Of a DNA stretch of 64,000 bases, positions 12,479 through 24,436 are shown one piece after another. The stretch covers positions 1 to 64,000 of the forward strand of contig JACCGJ010012785.1 in NCBI GenBank assembly GCA_013407085.1, read 5' to 3'. The position numbers were made by a program, and so were the translations under genes. Every line of letters begins with the position of its first letter. Positions within the stretch are counted from its first letter, which is position 1. Source of the DNA: Atriophallophorus winterbourni. Lineage: Eukaryota > Platyhelminthes > Trematoda > Plagiorchiida > Microphallidae. The notes below the pieces were generated by a model. It was given only the letters and a program-made list of their open reading frames with translations. It did no database searches and was not told the origin of the DNA.

Positions 12479-13620
12479 ATATGGGATCGGTGCTTGGATC
12501 AATTCTTTTCTTGCTCTATGTAAACGATTTACCAACACTTGTTCGGTGCAAAATCTTGCTATTTGCGGATGATATCAAGTTGTGGACACAAGTACGCACA
12601 ACTGAGTATTGCAAACAGCTTCAGCTGGACCTCATTGTCTTAGAGGAATGGTCGGTTAGAAATGATCTTCCTTTCAATGTGAGAAAATGCAAGGTATTGA
12701 CAGTTGGAAAACCCTTCGAGTTCTCTTACACCCTTGGTTCCCACACTCTTGAAATAACTAACAAGGAGAAGGACTTGGGTGTGTGGGTGAGCAGCACGTT
12801 GAAACCGTCACACAACGTTGAGGCTGTCTACGAAAAGACGTCAAAAGTACTGCTTCTGCTGAAACGCGTGTTTGGGAGTTTCACGAAGCCGACTGTTCAT
12901 CGAATAATTAATACCTACTTGAGGCCCACCATGGAGTATGCGGTTCAGGCTTGGTCACCCTGGTTAAAGAAAGACATCAATCTCTTGCAGCGAATCTATC
13001 ATCGGACAACGAAGCTCGTGTGCGGCTTAAAGCACAAACAATACGAAGATCGTATTGCAAACCTCAACCTCTTCGACTCTCCTTACCGACGTCTTAGAGG
13101 TGATCTGATCCTAATGTTTAACATATTGCATACCCCAGCCATCCCCTTAATACACTATTCACACGACAACCACCAAGAACCAGCCGGAGTCATGAGTACA
13201 CAGTACTAATTCCCGACTCGCGACTGAACTGTCGAAGATATTTTTATTCTGTACGTGTATGTTGCACTTGGAACTCCCTACCCTCGAATGTTGCACATGC
13301 ACCCAACTTGGACATATTCAAATCCAGCTTAGACAAATTCCTGTCGACCCATCCGAACATTGAGACTATGTATTCCACAACCTAATAACTTTGAACTCAC
13401 ACATCAAATCATCTCGACCCCATGGACATACATGTGCCATTCCACTGAGTGAAAACAGTTTCTATCATTTGGATTTTTACCTGATTCCCGAACTGTTCAG
13501 TAAGCAAACAAATCCCGTTTTTACTGAGATATGTTATTTGTAAATTTCCATATTTTTCTGTGGTTTTTGTAAAGCTATATGCTTTTTAGACCATTAAAAT
13601 TGAATTTAATTGAATTGAAT
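12479..13620 (+). mobile_element. CR1-like LINE, 5'-truncated copy inserted in an older LINE
   Basis: This starts in reverse transcriptase motif B (GSVLGSILFLLYVNDLP), with a 242-residue open frame at 12,481-13,209: FADDIKLW (motif C, both catalytic D present), EKDLGVWV, YLRPTMEYAVQAWSPWL, RIYHRTTKLV, YRRLRGDLI. After one frameshift the C-terminus continues (SRLNCRRYFYSVR, WNSLPSNVAHAPN) to about 13,380. The 3' UTR ends at 13,620 in an (ATTGA)n tail. Its 5' end and tail fall exactly between two halves of another LINE that rejoin in frame, so it is a nested insertion. It lacks motif A and cannot work alone. Confidence 0.92.
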
Positions 13621-13925
13621 TGAACGATATACCAATATCAAATGACAGTAAGATGGTATTGTTTGCTGACGATATAAAAGTATGGAGGCGAATTAACAAT
13701 GCCGATGATTGTATTTTGCTGCAAAACGATTTGAATGCTCTATGCAACTGGTCATCCGAAAATAAACTGTCATTGAATATGAAAAAGTCGAATATCATTC
13801 AGACCTTGGCTTTTCCTATGAATACTAGTTCGGCGACAGAAACCTTGATTACACCGAAGATGAAAAGTACCTGGGTGTCTGGATTTGGGGTGTTTCAAAA
13901 CATGGTTTATTAAATTAGCTGACAA
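13621..13925 (+). mobile_element. CR1-like LINE, 3' part of the interrupted host copy
   Basis: Begins NDIPISNDSKMVLFADDIKV, continuing directly from ...LFLVYI at 12,478, then NDLNALCNWSSENKLSLNMK, a frameshift, and EDEKYLGVWIW. Recognisable LINE sequence stops near 13,925. A following frame (13,885-14,103, 72 codons) does not resemble the LINE and is unassigned. Confidence 0.85.
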
Positions 13926-14105
13926 AGTAGAAAAAACACGATATCTAGATACCAATGCATCGAAACACAAGTTCCTTATACGTTACGGACTGCTTGCACC
14001 GAGATTTTTGTATTATATCACTCTTCGCTCAGGATTTCAATTCAAGACTCTCGAAAAGGAATATCTATCACGAGCATGTACGGTAAAATACCACCCATTG
14101 TGATC

Positions 14106-17100
14106 CCAAATGATCGGTGCCTCGGCAGCCGAGTCACAGAAATCAGAGATATTGACGAAATCACAGACCGTATACACCATTCGTTACATGGTACCCAACC
14201 GTTTCGTCAATCAAATCTCGCATGCATAACTCACATTTCGGCGTAGTTCACAAAAACCATTTGTGCACAGTGAACAACATGCAATCATATAAATCTGCAT
14301 CACCTTAAAAAAACACCGATTTTTCGGGCTCCGCGAAGCGCATTAATCAACGCTCATTCTGTCTCCATCATACGCCCTGGCGACTAGATTGCGTTTCGGT
14401 GAATGAGACAGTTAATTTCTTGAAGTGAACAAGGGGCGATGTTACTGCGCAGCTGTTGGAAATTTATGATTGCCTCTCAGACGCCAGACAACACACTAAA
14501 AACACCTGAACACAATGTCAACGTGGCATAAAAGTGACATGTTACATGCAACATGCTACTACTAGCTCGCGTACCGATCTGCCAGATTAATGAGTTGGGA
14601 TGTATGTACTATCGCTCAACGAAACACAATGTTTCGTACACTTATTCGGATAGCAGGTCTCCTTGCGAAATATCACCCATGTAGCACCAAAAAATTGAAC
14701 CATATACAGTCTGCGATTTGATTGACAAAATCGGGCAAGTGCCAGTTTTAAAATCGCCAAGGGGTGTAACAGAACACAACACGATTCGAAGATGGTTTTG
14801 AAACTTCCGAAAAAATGTTTTGATAAATAAAGGCTCAAGATAATAAATCAAAATCAAAAATATATGTAAGGTTAGAAATTATCCTTGACAATTAAGTGAT
14901 GGCATCATGGGTAATACCGGATCAGATCAGATCGGTTTGTTTGATTGGTTGTGTTTAATTAGCGCAAATTGAAAGTTGAATTTGATGCCTTTATTTGATG
15001 TCTGGTTATGCGACAGTAAATTCCTAGTTGGAATTACATAATTGTGATAGTATAATAACACCGTGAAGAACTATAATTGAGAAGAAACATCGTGAATTTT
15101 GGGAAATAAGACTATAAAGTTCATCATAAAGATGATTTACTACTTACCACTACTTAAATGCGAAAAATGAATAATATGCATTTACAAATTGTACACGTTC
15201 TTCGAAAAATTGAAAGATTTAAAGATAATCGGTACTTTCTTTTGTTAAAGACATCCACATTGATTCTATTCTCAGCAATAGTTGTATTTTTGAAAATGTG
15301 AATGAACGAATGGCAATATAACCATAGTATTTATTGGTGTCGAATGTTATCGGTGCGTCGTCTTTAGAATATGGGAAACGATGGTATTCTGAGTTGATTT
15401 CTCTATGGGACGACAAATCAAATGCTCGTTGACCTTGCCCCTATCTGCAATTTCACCGAGATAGGAATGAGAGATTTGGAAGCTGCGAGTCCGACATTAT
15501 TGCAGGTTACTTTGGTTGCATTTTCATAGTGAACTGATGTGGATGAAGTAAGCAGAATACTTTCCAGTGTAGCTTACTCAATGGAGCTCAAATCAGTTAC
15601 TATACAACTGGGTAATAATGTTGTGTTCTTTTAATTGTACAGTTATCCATAATATCAAGAGCAATGCGCGATTTGAATCATATTGAACGCTCAGTGCACG
15701 AATGTCCGGTGCTTGCCTCATGACGTTGCTGTATCTGACCCTCAAGTAACTAAGTTAGTACGTGATTCACTATTCCCATAAAATTTTGTAAATTCTTGCC
15801 AACGTAGCTTGCGGTTTTGGTGTAAATGCGCTTTTGAAGCAAGCTCTGGTTCACTATACCCGCTGTTTCAACTCTCGTCAGGACAGTTAGTGTGGAAGAC
15901 TAGTTCCTGTTTCATTGAGTAGACCTATACTGCTTCATGATGATTAAGTCGGAATGGACGTCTGACACTGTGAAAACTATGTGGCTGATATTGGACGAAC
16001 CAACATTCTTACGCTCTAGTGTTGGATCCATCATCGAATAAGAGGTAATTTTGTTGATAATCTTACATTTTGCTTTATGCAACAAGAATGCTCAATGGTG
16101 CACTAAAGTTTATTTACATTTAAGAAATTTTGATAATTTCCACAAATTGCATGTTCATTGACGTTCGACATGAAGTATAACAGCTCAATTTCAAAACGAT
16201 AATCGGGTTTTGTATCCTTCTGTTCCATCACATGCATCTTGCATATTGCTTCCTTGTTTGTCTTAATTTTATTCTTCCGCTCAACCTTCAGTTATGCAGA
16301 CCTTGAGTTGTTGCGAACGGTTTGACGTAATCTCAAACAATACAGGACAATTGAACCTTGGAAAGATAATTTTTTGATGTTTTGACGAAAGTAGTTACGA
16401 ACATGCCATTCCGTTTTGTGTTTATCCGGTTGATTTCAATAATTAGGATATCCTTTTCTCTTACAATCGTTGCAATTGCTTTTTATATATCTTGATTCAA
16501 TTAAGGATTACACACACCACTCAACTATTGATTTTCAAATGAAATCAAAACAGGGAATGATATAAAAAGTGTATCAAATTATTACAACAGTATTTTAACG
16601 TAATATCTGCTCTCAAACATTCAATTCCGACTTCATTTTTCACTGATATGACAAGCCACTCACGGTGAACTCAAATATTGAATAATTTTATTCACGATAT
16701 CGGCTGATAGTTTGGCGCAAACCAGCTGGTCACCATGTGTCTCTTCCACACAGTAATATTGACAACCGTGTGGTCGGTGTACGTTTTACGGTGGCGTCAA
16801 AAAACTATACTCATTTGCGGTAGGTGAGTGACGCGTGGAATGAATATGGTGTGTTTCAATCGTTTTATGGCCGCTCATAGAGTGATTGTTGCTTGTACCG
16901 CCATTGTCTTGAACGGACACGCAAACGCAACTTGTGATTCCACAAGTGAACAAAAGCCTACGCGTGGCTGAATTGTTCTGGATGTCGGGGCGAAATTGTG
17001 AGTTGGTAAAAGTGACATTGTGTTCCGAATTCGCAAAGCATCGTCTCTGTGGCAAAAATTACTAGAGCGTACACATCAAGGTTTGCTGATTATTGTTCAT

Positions 17101-17224
17101 GTGGATTTTACGATCTATTTTCAAGATGACAGTTTTTTCATAATTTTTCGAAGGTCCTGGGTTCGATATGTACTATTTATTCCTTTTCATTATTCTATTT
17201 CTGCGTAATGTAGATGAGAATCAT
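14106..17224. other. No recognisable gene
   Basis: AT-rich DNA without family matches. The stretch 16,760-17,050 is more GC-rich, with an 89-codon minus-strand frame (16,786-17,055) that I do not recognise. Confidence 0.45.
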
Positions 17225-17227
17225 GTG

Positions 17228-17505
17228 ATTCAATTCAATTTTAATAGTCTCAAAAGTATACCGCTTTACGTAAATCACAGAATATCATTGGAAATACAAA
17301 AAAATGTAGCAAGCACTCAGGGGATTGGGTTGCTTGCTAAGCAGTTAAAGAATCAGGTATAAATCTGCGGAACAGAATTTGTTTTCGGTTGAGTAATGGA
17401 GTTGCACTTGTAGATACATAGGGTTGATATGTATAGTTGGGTTCGACACATCGGTTAAGCGACAAAATGGCATCAAGAATGTATTTTATTAAAACTAAAT
17501 ATTGG
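17228..17505 (-). mobile_element. CR1-like LINE 3' end (5'-truncated)
   Basis: A minus-strand LINE tail with the (ATTGA)n end at 17,228-17,242, then the 'tttaatagtctcaaaagta' block. It resembles the 3' ends at 4,236 and 27,836 but is more diverged. No coding frame survives. Confidence 0.7.
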
Positions 17506-17539
17506 TTATAACGAATTGAAATTAACACATGTTCTTTTT

Positions 17540-18548
17540 CAAGGATTCAAGGATTTATGGTTAAAAAAGTTATTACTTTACAACACCACAGGATTACGGT
17601 ATGAATAAAACATGAAAATTACAATAGTATAAAAGCATTAGAGAATATCAAATGTAAGGCTCACGAATGATGTTCGTTTGCAAGTGCAAGTCCAATTTCG
17701 CTTTAAAAATCGCCAAGCAAGGAGAGTCCACCACATGTTGGGGTAGGGAATTCCAAAGAAATATAGCTCGTACGGCGAAAAAATGTCGCCGACAATCAAT
17801 ACGGGAACTTGGAACGTAAAGGGATAAGGTATGTCCGCGTGTTACTTTTCCATCACATATATCAAGCAAGTGTTTTAGTGGATGTCCTTCGGTAGACACA
17901 ATTCTATAGGTCAAAATAATATCGCGTCGTATCCTCCTTTGGGTAAGCTCACATAGACCCATACGTCGCAGTCTTTCGGTATACGGAACATTACGAAGAC
18001 CCATCACTAACTTTGTTGCTCTATGATAGATTTTATCGAAGAGAGCAATATCTTTTCACAGCCAAAGAGATCAGACCTCGACCGCATACTCCATCGTAGG
18101 GCGAAGGTAGACATTCATTATCCTTGGTAACGTTACCAGGGAGAATCTTCCAAATATTCTTCGAACGATACCTAACAATCTGTTGGCCCGTCGATATATA
18201 TTCCGGCAGTGCACTGTGCTCTTCCGGTTACCGCTAATCCACACTCCAAGATCTTTTTCTAACGAGCTCCATGCTAGGTTTTCAGTTCCCAATCGATATG
18301 TCCAAGGAACATTCTTGCCAAAATGGAGCATCTTACATTTCTGTATGTTGAATGACATGTCATTCATGCCCACCCAATTCCACACGCTGTCCAAATCAAT
18401 TTGTAGTTTCTCACAATCCTCTGCAGAACTAATCGGCGTCAAAATTTTCATATCATCCGCGAACAGGACCATTTTAGAAGATATGAGTGGGGAGGGTAAA
18501 TCGTTTATGTATAACAGAAAGAGGAGCGGGCCTAACACAGATCCTTGT
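17540..18548 (-). mobile_element. CR1-like LINE, 5'-truncated, fused to U6
   Basis: The minus strand encodes QGSVLGPLLFLLYINDLP (motif B), MVLFADDMKI (motif C), SLEKDLGVWIS, RIMNVYLRPTMEYAVEV, one frameshift near 18,070, and then VMGLRNVPYTERLRRM, RRIRRDIILTY, RRHFFAVRAIFLWNSLP. The 3' tail has two TCCTTGAA-type repeats (17,540-17,556). LINE sequence stops at 18,548 in motif B, and upstream on the same strand lies a U6 snRNA copy. One open frame (18,071-18,763) runs through U6 and LINE by chance. A cDNA that switched template from LINE RNA to U6 RNA explains the structure. Confidence 0.92.
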
Positions 18549-18575
18549 AAGAAAAGGTGGTTTTGTTTTGTTTGT

Positions 18576-18602
18576 GTTTGTACCGCCGAAGCGAGTACAA
18601 AC
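18576..18602 (-). ncRNA. Second U6 5' stem-loop fragment
   Basis: A second copy of the U6 5' stem-loop lies between the main U6 copy and the LINE. The arms GTTTGTAC and GTACAAAC pair perfectly, enclosing CGC-TTCG-GCG, the U6-type UUCG tetraloop hairpin. About 19 nt match the start of U6 and the outer pairs extend beyond it. It is separated from the LINE by about 27 nt of T-rich (plus strand) filler. It may come from a second template switch or a local duplication. Confidence 0.65.
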
Positions 18603-18615
18603 TCGAATCCATGAG

Positions 18616-18648
18616 CACGATTTTGCGTGTCATCTTTGCGCAGGAGCC

Positions 18649-18688
<40 letters not shown>

Positions 18689-18705
18689 ACCGCCGAAGCG
18701 AGTAA
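18616..18705 (-). pseudogene. U6: U6 snRNA pseudogene (5' ~90 nt), part of U6-LINE chimera
   Basis: The minus strand reproduces U6 from its 5' stem-loop (CTCGCTTCGGCGGTAC) through 'atatactaaaattggaacga', the ACAGAGA box, 'gattagcatggc' and 'gatgacacgcaaaatcgtg'. I count three differences from the conserved U6 core in its second half. The last ~16 nt and the terminal T run are missing; unrelated sequence and then a LINE follow. No U6 promoter is visible upstream, where another LINE's tail lies only ~10 nt away. It is therefore a retrotransposed copy, not a working gene. Confidence 0.93.
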
Positions 18706-18714
18706 TGGGGTGTA

Positions 18715-19465
18715 ATTCAAGGTTTGTAATGGTCCAAAGAGCAACAAGCTTAACAACAACCATAGGATGGTAAAATGTAAGTTTGTAAACCAGATAAGAA
18801 ATTAGATTAAACAGTATATCAGTGTTCGGGAAACGAATAATTTAATAAAAATTCGTCTAATTCCGTTTTAAAGTCAGGCAAGCTCGTGGAGTAAACAACG
18901 GTAGAAGGTAAACTGTTTCAAGTAAAACAGACACGGACAGAGTAAAAATACCATCTACAGTGCAGGCGAGAATGGGGTACTACCAGCACATATTCATGGG
19001 TCCGATAATTTATCGTTTCCTTTCGCGTGAATAAATCATGTAAGAGTATGGAATATTTTGTAAAGCAGGATAAGGTCTCCTCTGATTCATTGATAGAGAA
19101 CGTCGAACAGATTCAGTTGAGCTATCCCTACTTTGTAAGGCTTGTTTCCTGATGCTGAGATCTAGTTTTGTTGTGCGGTGATAGATTCGCTGCATTAGTT
19201 CAACATCCTTTTCGAGCAACGGAGACCATGTCTGCACCCCGTATTCCATGACTGTTTTCAAATATGCATTCATGATCCATTGGAATATCTTGGGCGAAAA
19301 TTTCCCAATTACTCGTTTTAGTAGGCACGTGTTGCTTTTTAAGATGCACTGTTAGTTTGAAGTTAGGGTTTTATAATGGAGCATATCCAGACACAAATCT
19401 TTTTCTTCACTGCCATTTTCAAGGACATACGAATCTATATTTTATGTGAACTCTACTCGATTCCC
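18715..19465 (-). mobile_element. CR1-like LINE 3' portion (5'-truncated)
   Basis: On the minus strand: GNRVEFT, IDSYVLENGSEEKDLC, LKRVIGKFSPKIFQ, then MNAYLKTVMEYGVQTWSPLL, EKDVELMQRIYHRTTKLDLS, frameshifts, and YSYMIYSRERKR. The 3' end (18,715-18,775) has the 'agcttaacaacaaccatagg' block. It belongs to the same subfamily as 39,352-39,960. It is a dead relic ending immediately beside the U6-LINE chimera. Confidence 0.85.
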
Positions 19466-21889
19466 GATAGAAATGCGTATAAATAGGTATTCTTGTGAAT
19501 GATTTTTCTGTTCTACAAAATAAGAGTTTTATACCATTTTTTAAATAGCTCACTTAATGCAACTTAGCTCAAAAATCCGAACTCAAAAAAATTATTGTAG
19601 AAAAAGCAATAAGCTTATAAGAACCACGTGATATAAGAAGACGAATGACAAAAAATTATTCGAAAAGTTTGGAAATTTCATCTTCTGACTAGTTTGAAAA
19701 AACAGAAAGAATACTGTTAAAATTAAAAATAGAAAAACAATATTCGCAAAAATATGCACATTTTATATCAACCAGATAAATTTGACCGTAATTATTAAAT
19801 ACGCTGTTCCATTTGACGAATGTGGCAATTGAGATAAATTGCCTCCGATATGAATACACAGAAAAATGTGTTTTGAACGAGTCTTCGATAAAGATAGACT
19901 TTAAGGAGATGACGTGATATGTAGAGTGAAAACATGTAGCCATTCGAGTCTTAATAAGGACAGTCACATAGCACATGTATTCATGAATTCAGGTTATAAA
20001 TGCGAACGCAATAAGAATATATTAAAACAGAAAAACGTCCACCACAAAGATGCATTCTGAATCCTGACTTGCCATTCATAGCTGACTCAGATTTATCCAC
20101 TTTCTGTTTCCAAACAAAAACAAAATATTCCTATTCAAACATATCAAAACCTAATTCAAAATTGACTGTTAAAGAGATAAAATGATTGCTGGATTTTCTA
20201 ATAGGGCATTTGAGTCTATCGATATCAGTAATCACAATCCGTAATTGAAATACTGTTTTTCTACTTTTTGGTCGGTGCCTCAAATCTAACAAAACAACTG
20301 GTGCTGTATTGTCAAAGCACCATTTTCTTTTTCAGCACATTTCTGTTTCGTATGCTAGGAAACACGACAAATATTACCTTCTAAACTCACGTGCGAAAAA
20401 CAGCGACTCTCCGAAGTTTTAGCATTTAAAATACTGTTTGCTGGGATCGTATATGGATAAGCGATGTTCGGATGCATACACAGAGTAATCTTTGATGAAA
20501 GTTTAATTCGGCAGAGGTCTGAGATGATTTCAAACACTGTAGATAAACGAAATTTAGTAATTCCATATTTCCGGTAACGTTTCGTGCTGCTGGTCGATTC
20601 ACAGTTCAATTAGGTCCGGTAGAATATTGGAACTCGCAACTCATAAAGAATTATGATGCCTCCATTGTCTGTTCGCTGAATATTTTAACATATTCCCGGA
20701 AGCGAACACGAGCATAATACTTGTGTCTCACTCGAGACTTGTAGCGAGTTGCAAACATTTAGGCACCAAAATCTTTGGTGCGCAAATCATTTGAACACAC
20801 TCAGATAAGTTTGGTGCAGAGTTTTACGTTGAGCTCCAGAGTTTGTTTATCACAGTAAATTATAATATTATCATTATTACTCCTGGTTTGATAACGAGGG
20901 AACTGTTTAACATGGTGAGCGTGATGCTATCTTTCAAAGCAACTTTCCGTGCATTTGTCTACGTTTACAGAAATTCACCTACACATCTTAAAGAGCCGAC
21001 ACCGAAATCCACAGTTCTAAGATATTTGCTGTATGATTAATGCTTCTTGTGTTATTTTATGTGAAAAAAAGAAAAAAAGATAGAATTTGTTTTTAAATTT
21101 GAACCGAAGATGATGAGGAAATCGGCTTAAGAACATTTCAGTGAAATGACGAGACGGTGTGACCATTAGGCTGGAAGGCAAGTATATAATTCTAATTTAC
21201 AACCATATTTAGAACTGCAATCCTAAATTGAATAACATCGCATGTATCGATATTCGAGTATTGACTTGACCTCTTCAAATTTACAAATTTGTGAACGAAT
21301 TGTGACTATGAAAATTACTGAATCCAATTAAATAACTCATTGAGGGCACAACTAAATGGATTACTATCCAATTCAACTCTGTTTTTAATAGTCAGTTTGA
21401 TACAGCCCGGTCATTAATCAAATGTCTTAAGTCTACCAGCGATTATTTGATGTAAAGATAATCCGAGCTGTATTAATCAGGCTTCAGACAACCGGCAGTA
21501 TCCTCGATGACAAAAAGCCTCCAAAGACACCGCCAGCTTGCTTGTCACTGTCACAATTATTTTATCAAAACAGTTTTCATCTCTCATCCAAGACATGAGA
21601 TTATTGGGTCGCTCGTCTGACCGCTTCGACATTTCTCCCGAATTATGTCACGAGCTTGTCATCCACGTGCACAAATTGACGACTGATTATCAATTTAATC
21701 AAGGGACAGAATCAACAAAAGCGTTGTCGCGATACGTGGAACGACTGTGATTGACGGGCTAAAGCAGATGGAGCTAATTGCATCAGGGTTGTCATATCGA
21801 AGTCTGAGCGAGGAAAATTTTCACGAATGGAATCCCGTTGAATATAAGTCCGTAGGCACATTAGTCGTTTTGCAGTTTAATGTTGTACC
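19466..21889. other. No recognisable gene
   Basis: AT-rich DNA, frames up to 95 codons (19,689-19,976 minus), none recognisable. No repeat family matches seen. Confidence 0.45.
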
Positions 21890-22235
21890 GTATTGAAAGT
21901 TATACTTGAATGTTCGTACAATGAACCACGATGTTCAAACACAGAATCAAAAAGTGATTCTTGGTTAAGCAATCAAGGCCCTTGTGGATGACGAAAGTAA
22001 TATGTTGCTCACATCCCTCGAACTTACACACCACTACCCGCTTCTGGCTGTTCGTCGTTATCAGGTGGAGAACTTAAGATTAGATCTAGAGAGCCATGAA
22101 ACTTTGTTTACCACTTATCCATGGTTGCAATGCTCACTGAGCCTAATCGCCACCCGATGACGGCAAACAGCCAGAAACAAGTAGTGGTGTGTAAGTGCGG
22201 GGGATGTGAGCAACATATTACTGTTGTACAGTATT
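21890..22235. repeat. HHR-A fold-back copy
   Basis: The minus arm (21,890-22,110) and plus arm (22,111-22,235) are two HHR-A units head-to-head. About 110 bp of each arm, including both ribozyme regions, is inverted relative to the other, from 'tgttgctcacatcc' near 22,005 to 'ggatgtgagcaacat' near 22,222. Hairpin 1 (GAATCAA/GTGATTC) is readable at about 21,945. The ribozyme cores in both arms carry changes (CCGATGA; CTGATAA; stem III altered). Confidence 0.8.
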
Positions 22236-22639
22236 GTTACAACGTGTAGTTATTCAGTCGAGTTCAAAATGAATCAAATGCTGCGTAACTTATTGTTTGA
22301 TTTCGTACAATATACAAACTCCGTTAAATAATCTTCAAAGACAATAATCAGAAATAATGAAGCAGAGATTATATATAAATGCTCTTAACGTCAAACAATA
22401 TTCAATAGAACGTATTCGCCTGTTTTTTCATTGCACCACACGTAACGGCTATCGCAATCATTGCGCTGATCTACTAGGTAGAGAAAGATACGTTTACGTG
22501 TTTACACAATAGATGTATCTTAACTTTTCGCAGAACCCACCAAATGGCAGTGCAAACATCAGCTGTAAATGAATTTGTAAAAATGACATGATTTCACCAA
22601 ATTGACAGAATACGGGTCCACCAAAATTATTTCATTAAC

Positions 22640-22775
22640 CACTATACCACTGTTTTAAGGCTCACTGAACCTGATCTTACTGTCTCCACCTGATGACGGC
22701 AAACAGCCAGAAACCAATAGTTATGTATAAGGGGTAATGGTTGGAGCACAACAATATATTGGTCGTTCTTACGCG
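22640..22775 (+). repeat. HHR-A solo fragment
   Basis: Spacer 'aaggctcactgaacctgatc', core CTGATGA at 22,690-22,696, stem II GGC/GCC around AAACA, and GAAA. The palindrome is changed to ACCAAT, so the ribozyme is dead. About 40 nt of the next unit follows. Confidence 0.75.
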
Positions 22776-23879
22776 CTTTGAGTGGTCTACCAGGAATCAA
22801 TTTGTAATTTTGGATGGGGATCTGAACGCTATAATATATTCAGACTATTTCTTTTTCAATCATGAATCTAATTATGTAATTTAAAAAATAAAGCTTACAT
22901 CTTTTACTCTGTGCCACCGTCAGCCATTGAAAGCAATGAGCTTGAATAATTATCCTTGACGTCTTAGTCGGCATCGACCGAAGATGGCCAACAACATCTA
23001 CATCATTGTCGTCAAATAACTCCAAGGATCCGTTCCGTGTGGTATTACGAACCAGGTAGTGACAGAACGATCAGTTCCCATCCCAATGAGGATAGATGGG
23101 CAAAGATCGACGTTGAGGCAACCGCTGAACGGGATTGATACTATCAAACATGCAAAACCTCATTTTTCTTCATATTCTCGTGGATGCGGGTACACTTAGT
23201 AATCATATTACAGGACCAGTTTCTCGGTGTCCGCATCAGGTAAGAATAGTTTACCAGATGTCTGCGCTCCTTTAAATATTGTATGGATGGTGTGTATGAT
23301 GTTGAATAACAATCTGCATCGCAAGAGGCATTGTCAAGGAACTTTAGTTAGCATGCACTTTTTTATTTGAATCAAAGGGCATCAATCAGTTTGCAAGATT
23401 TTTTTTCTTCGTTTCATATATGATTCTTATTTTTATTACTCGCACATAACTATAGAACAACCTCTGGAGTACAAGAACGCTCATGGGAGTTTGTATTTGT
23501 GTCAATTTGAAAAATAATCTACAATGTGAATCTGTGAAAAAGTACTTCTCGTCTTGTATGCGTGATACAGCGGATATGCAGGCAGTTTTTACCAAGAAAA
23601 TTCTCGCGAATGTAGAAAACCTACCTGCATCTTGTTCTGAACTACGCTAAAAAGAAGTATTTTCAATTTTGATACTATAATATATCTTCCTTCTGAACAT
23701 TTTCACCACGGAGCGTCCAAATGAATGGTAAATATGTTATACAATGAGATGCACAAACAGTGGTTCTCAACTATCTTCGCACAAAAGTACTGCAAGGAGA
23801 GTTCATCGTCGCATACCATCGCATAAACAATTCGGCTGTCGAACCCACAGCAAGGTACTATTTTACGACTATATCATGG
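22776..23879. other. No recognisable gene
   Basis: AT-rich DNA with only short unrelated frames. Confidence 0.45.
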
Positions 23880-24415
23880 ATACAAGATTCAAGATTCAAG
23901 ATTCAAGAATTTATGGTATAAAAAAGCTCGTAGCTGTACAACACCACAGGATATTCGTATAAGGACAATAAATATATATACAAAAAAGATTGAGTCTTTA
24001 GGAAGATCGACAGTTTTGTAGTTGCAAAAAATGCCGTGTATTGTGGCGGTATGATGGGTAAAAAAATATTCGTTTGGAAAAAAATCATGTTATATAAACG
24101 GGATGTAGGGTGGAATTACTACGCATAAATATATCCTATTTGTTCCTGAAAATCCTTTCACTAGATGATTGGACAACATCTGACGGTAGGAAGTTCCATA
24201 AGAAACAAACGCGCACCGAATAGAAGAACCGACGGCAGTTCCGGTGGGAATGTGGAATATCAAATGCCAATGGGTGAGTACGTGTGGCATGGCTTGACCG
24301 GAGGCGAAACAGATGCCTCAGAGGATGCGCCTTGGCGTTCATTATTTTGTAGGTTAGTATTAGATCGAATCGAACCCTACTGCGAAGCAGTGTATCCAAA
24401 TTAAGCTGCTCAAGT
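23880..24415 (-). mobile_element. CR1-like LINE 3' portion
   Basis: Minus-strand C-terminal frame at 24,136-24,399: DTLLRSRVRFDLILTYKIMN, CRRFFYSVRVCFLWNFLPSD. The 3' UTR follows, and the tail is made of TTCAAGA-type heptamer repeats (23,886-23,909). This is a different tail unit from the (ATTGA)n group, so it marks another subfamily. Confidence 0.85.
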
Positions 24416-24436
24416 CGATTCTCATATGGTAGGTTG

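Noticed and set aside
12441..12520. Tandem duplication of the PQGSVLGP segment
   Set aside because: The two copies differ by too much for a local doubling, and the outer parts rejoin in frame with 13,621. A nested LINE explains it better.
18183..18614. 143-codon plus-strand frame as a gene
   Set aside because: It is antisense to the reverse transcriptase of the U6-LINE chimera.
18616..18705. Functional U6 snRNA gene
   Set aside because: The 3' end and T run are missing, there are core changes, no promoter elements are visible, and the copy is fused to a truncated LINE.
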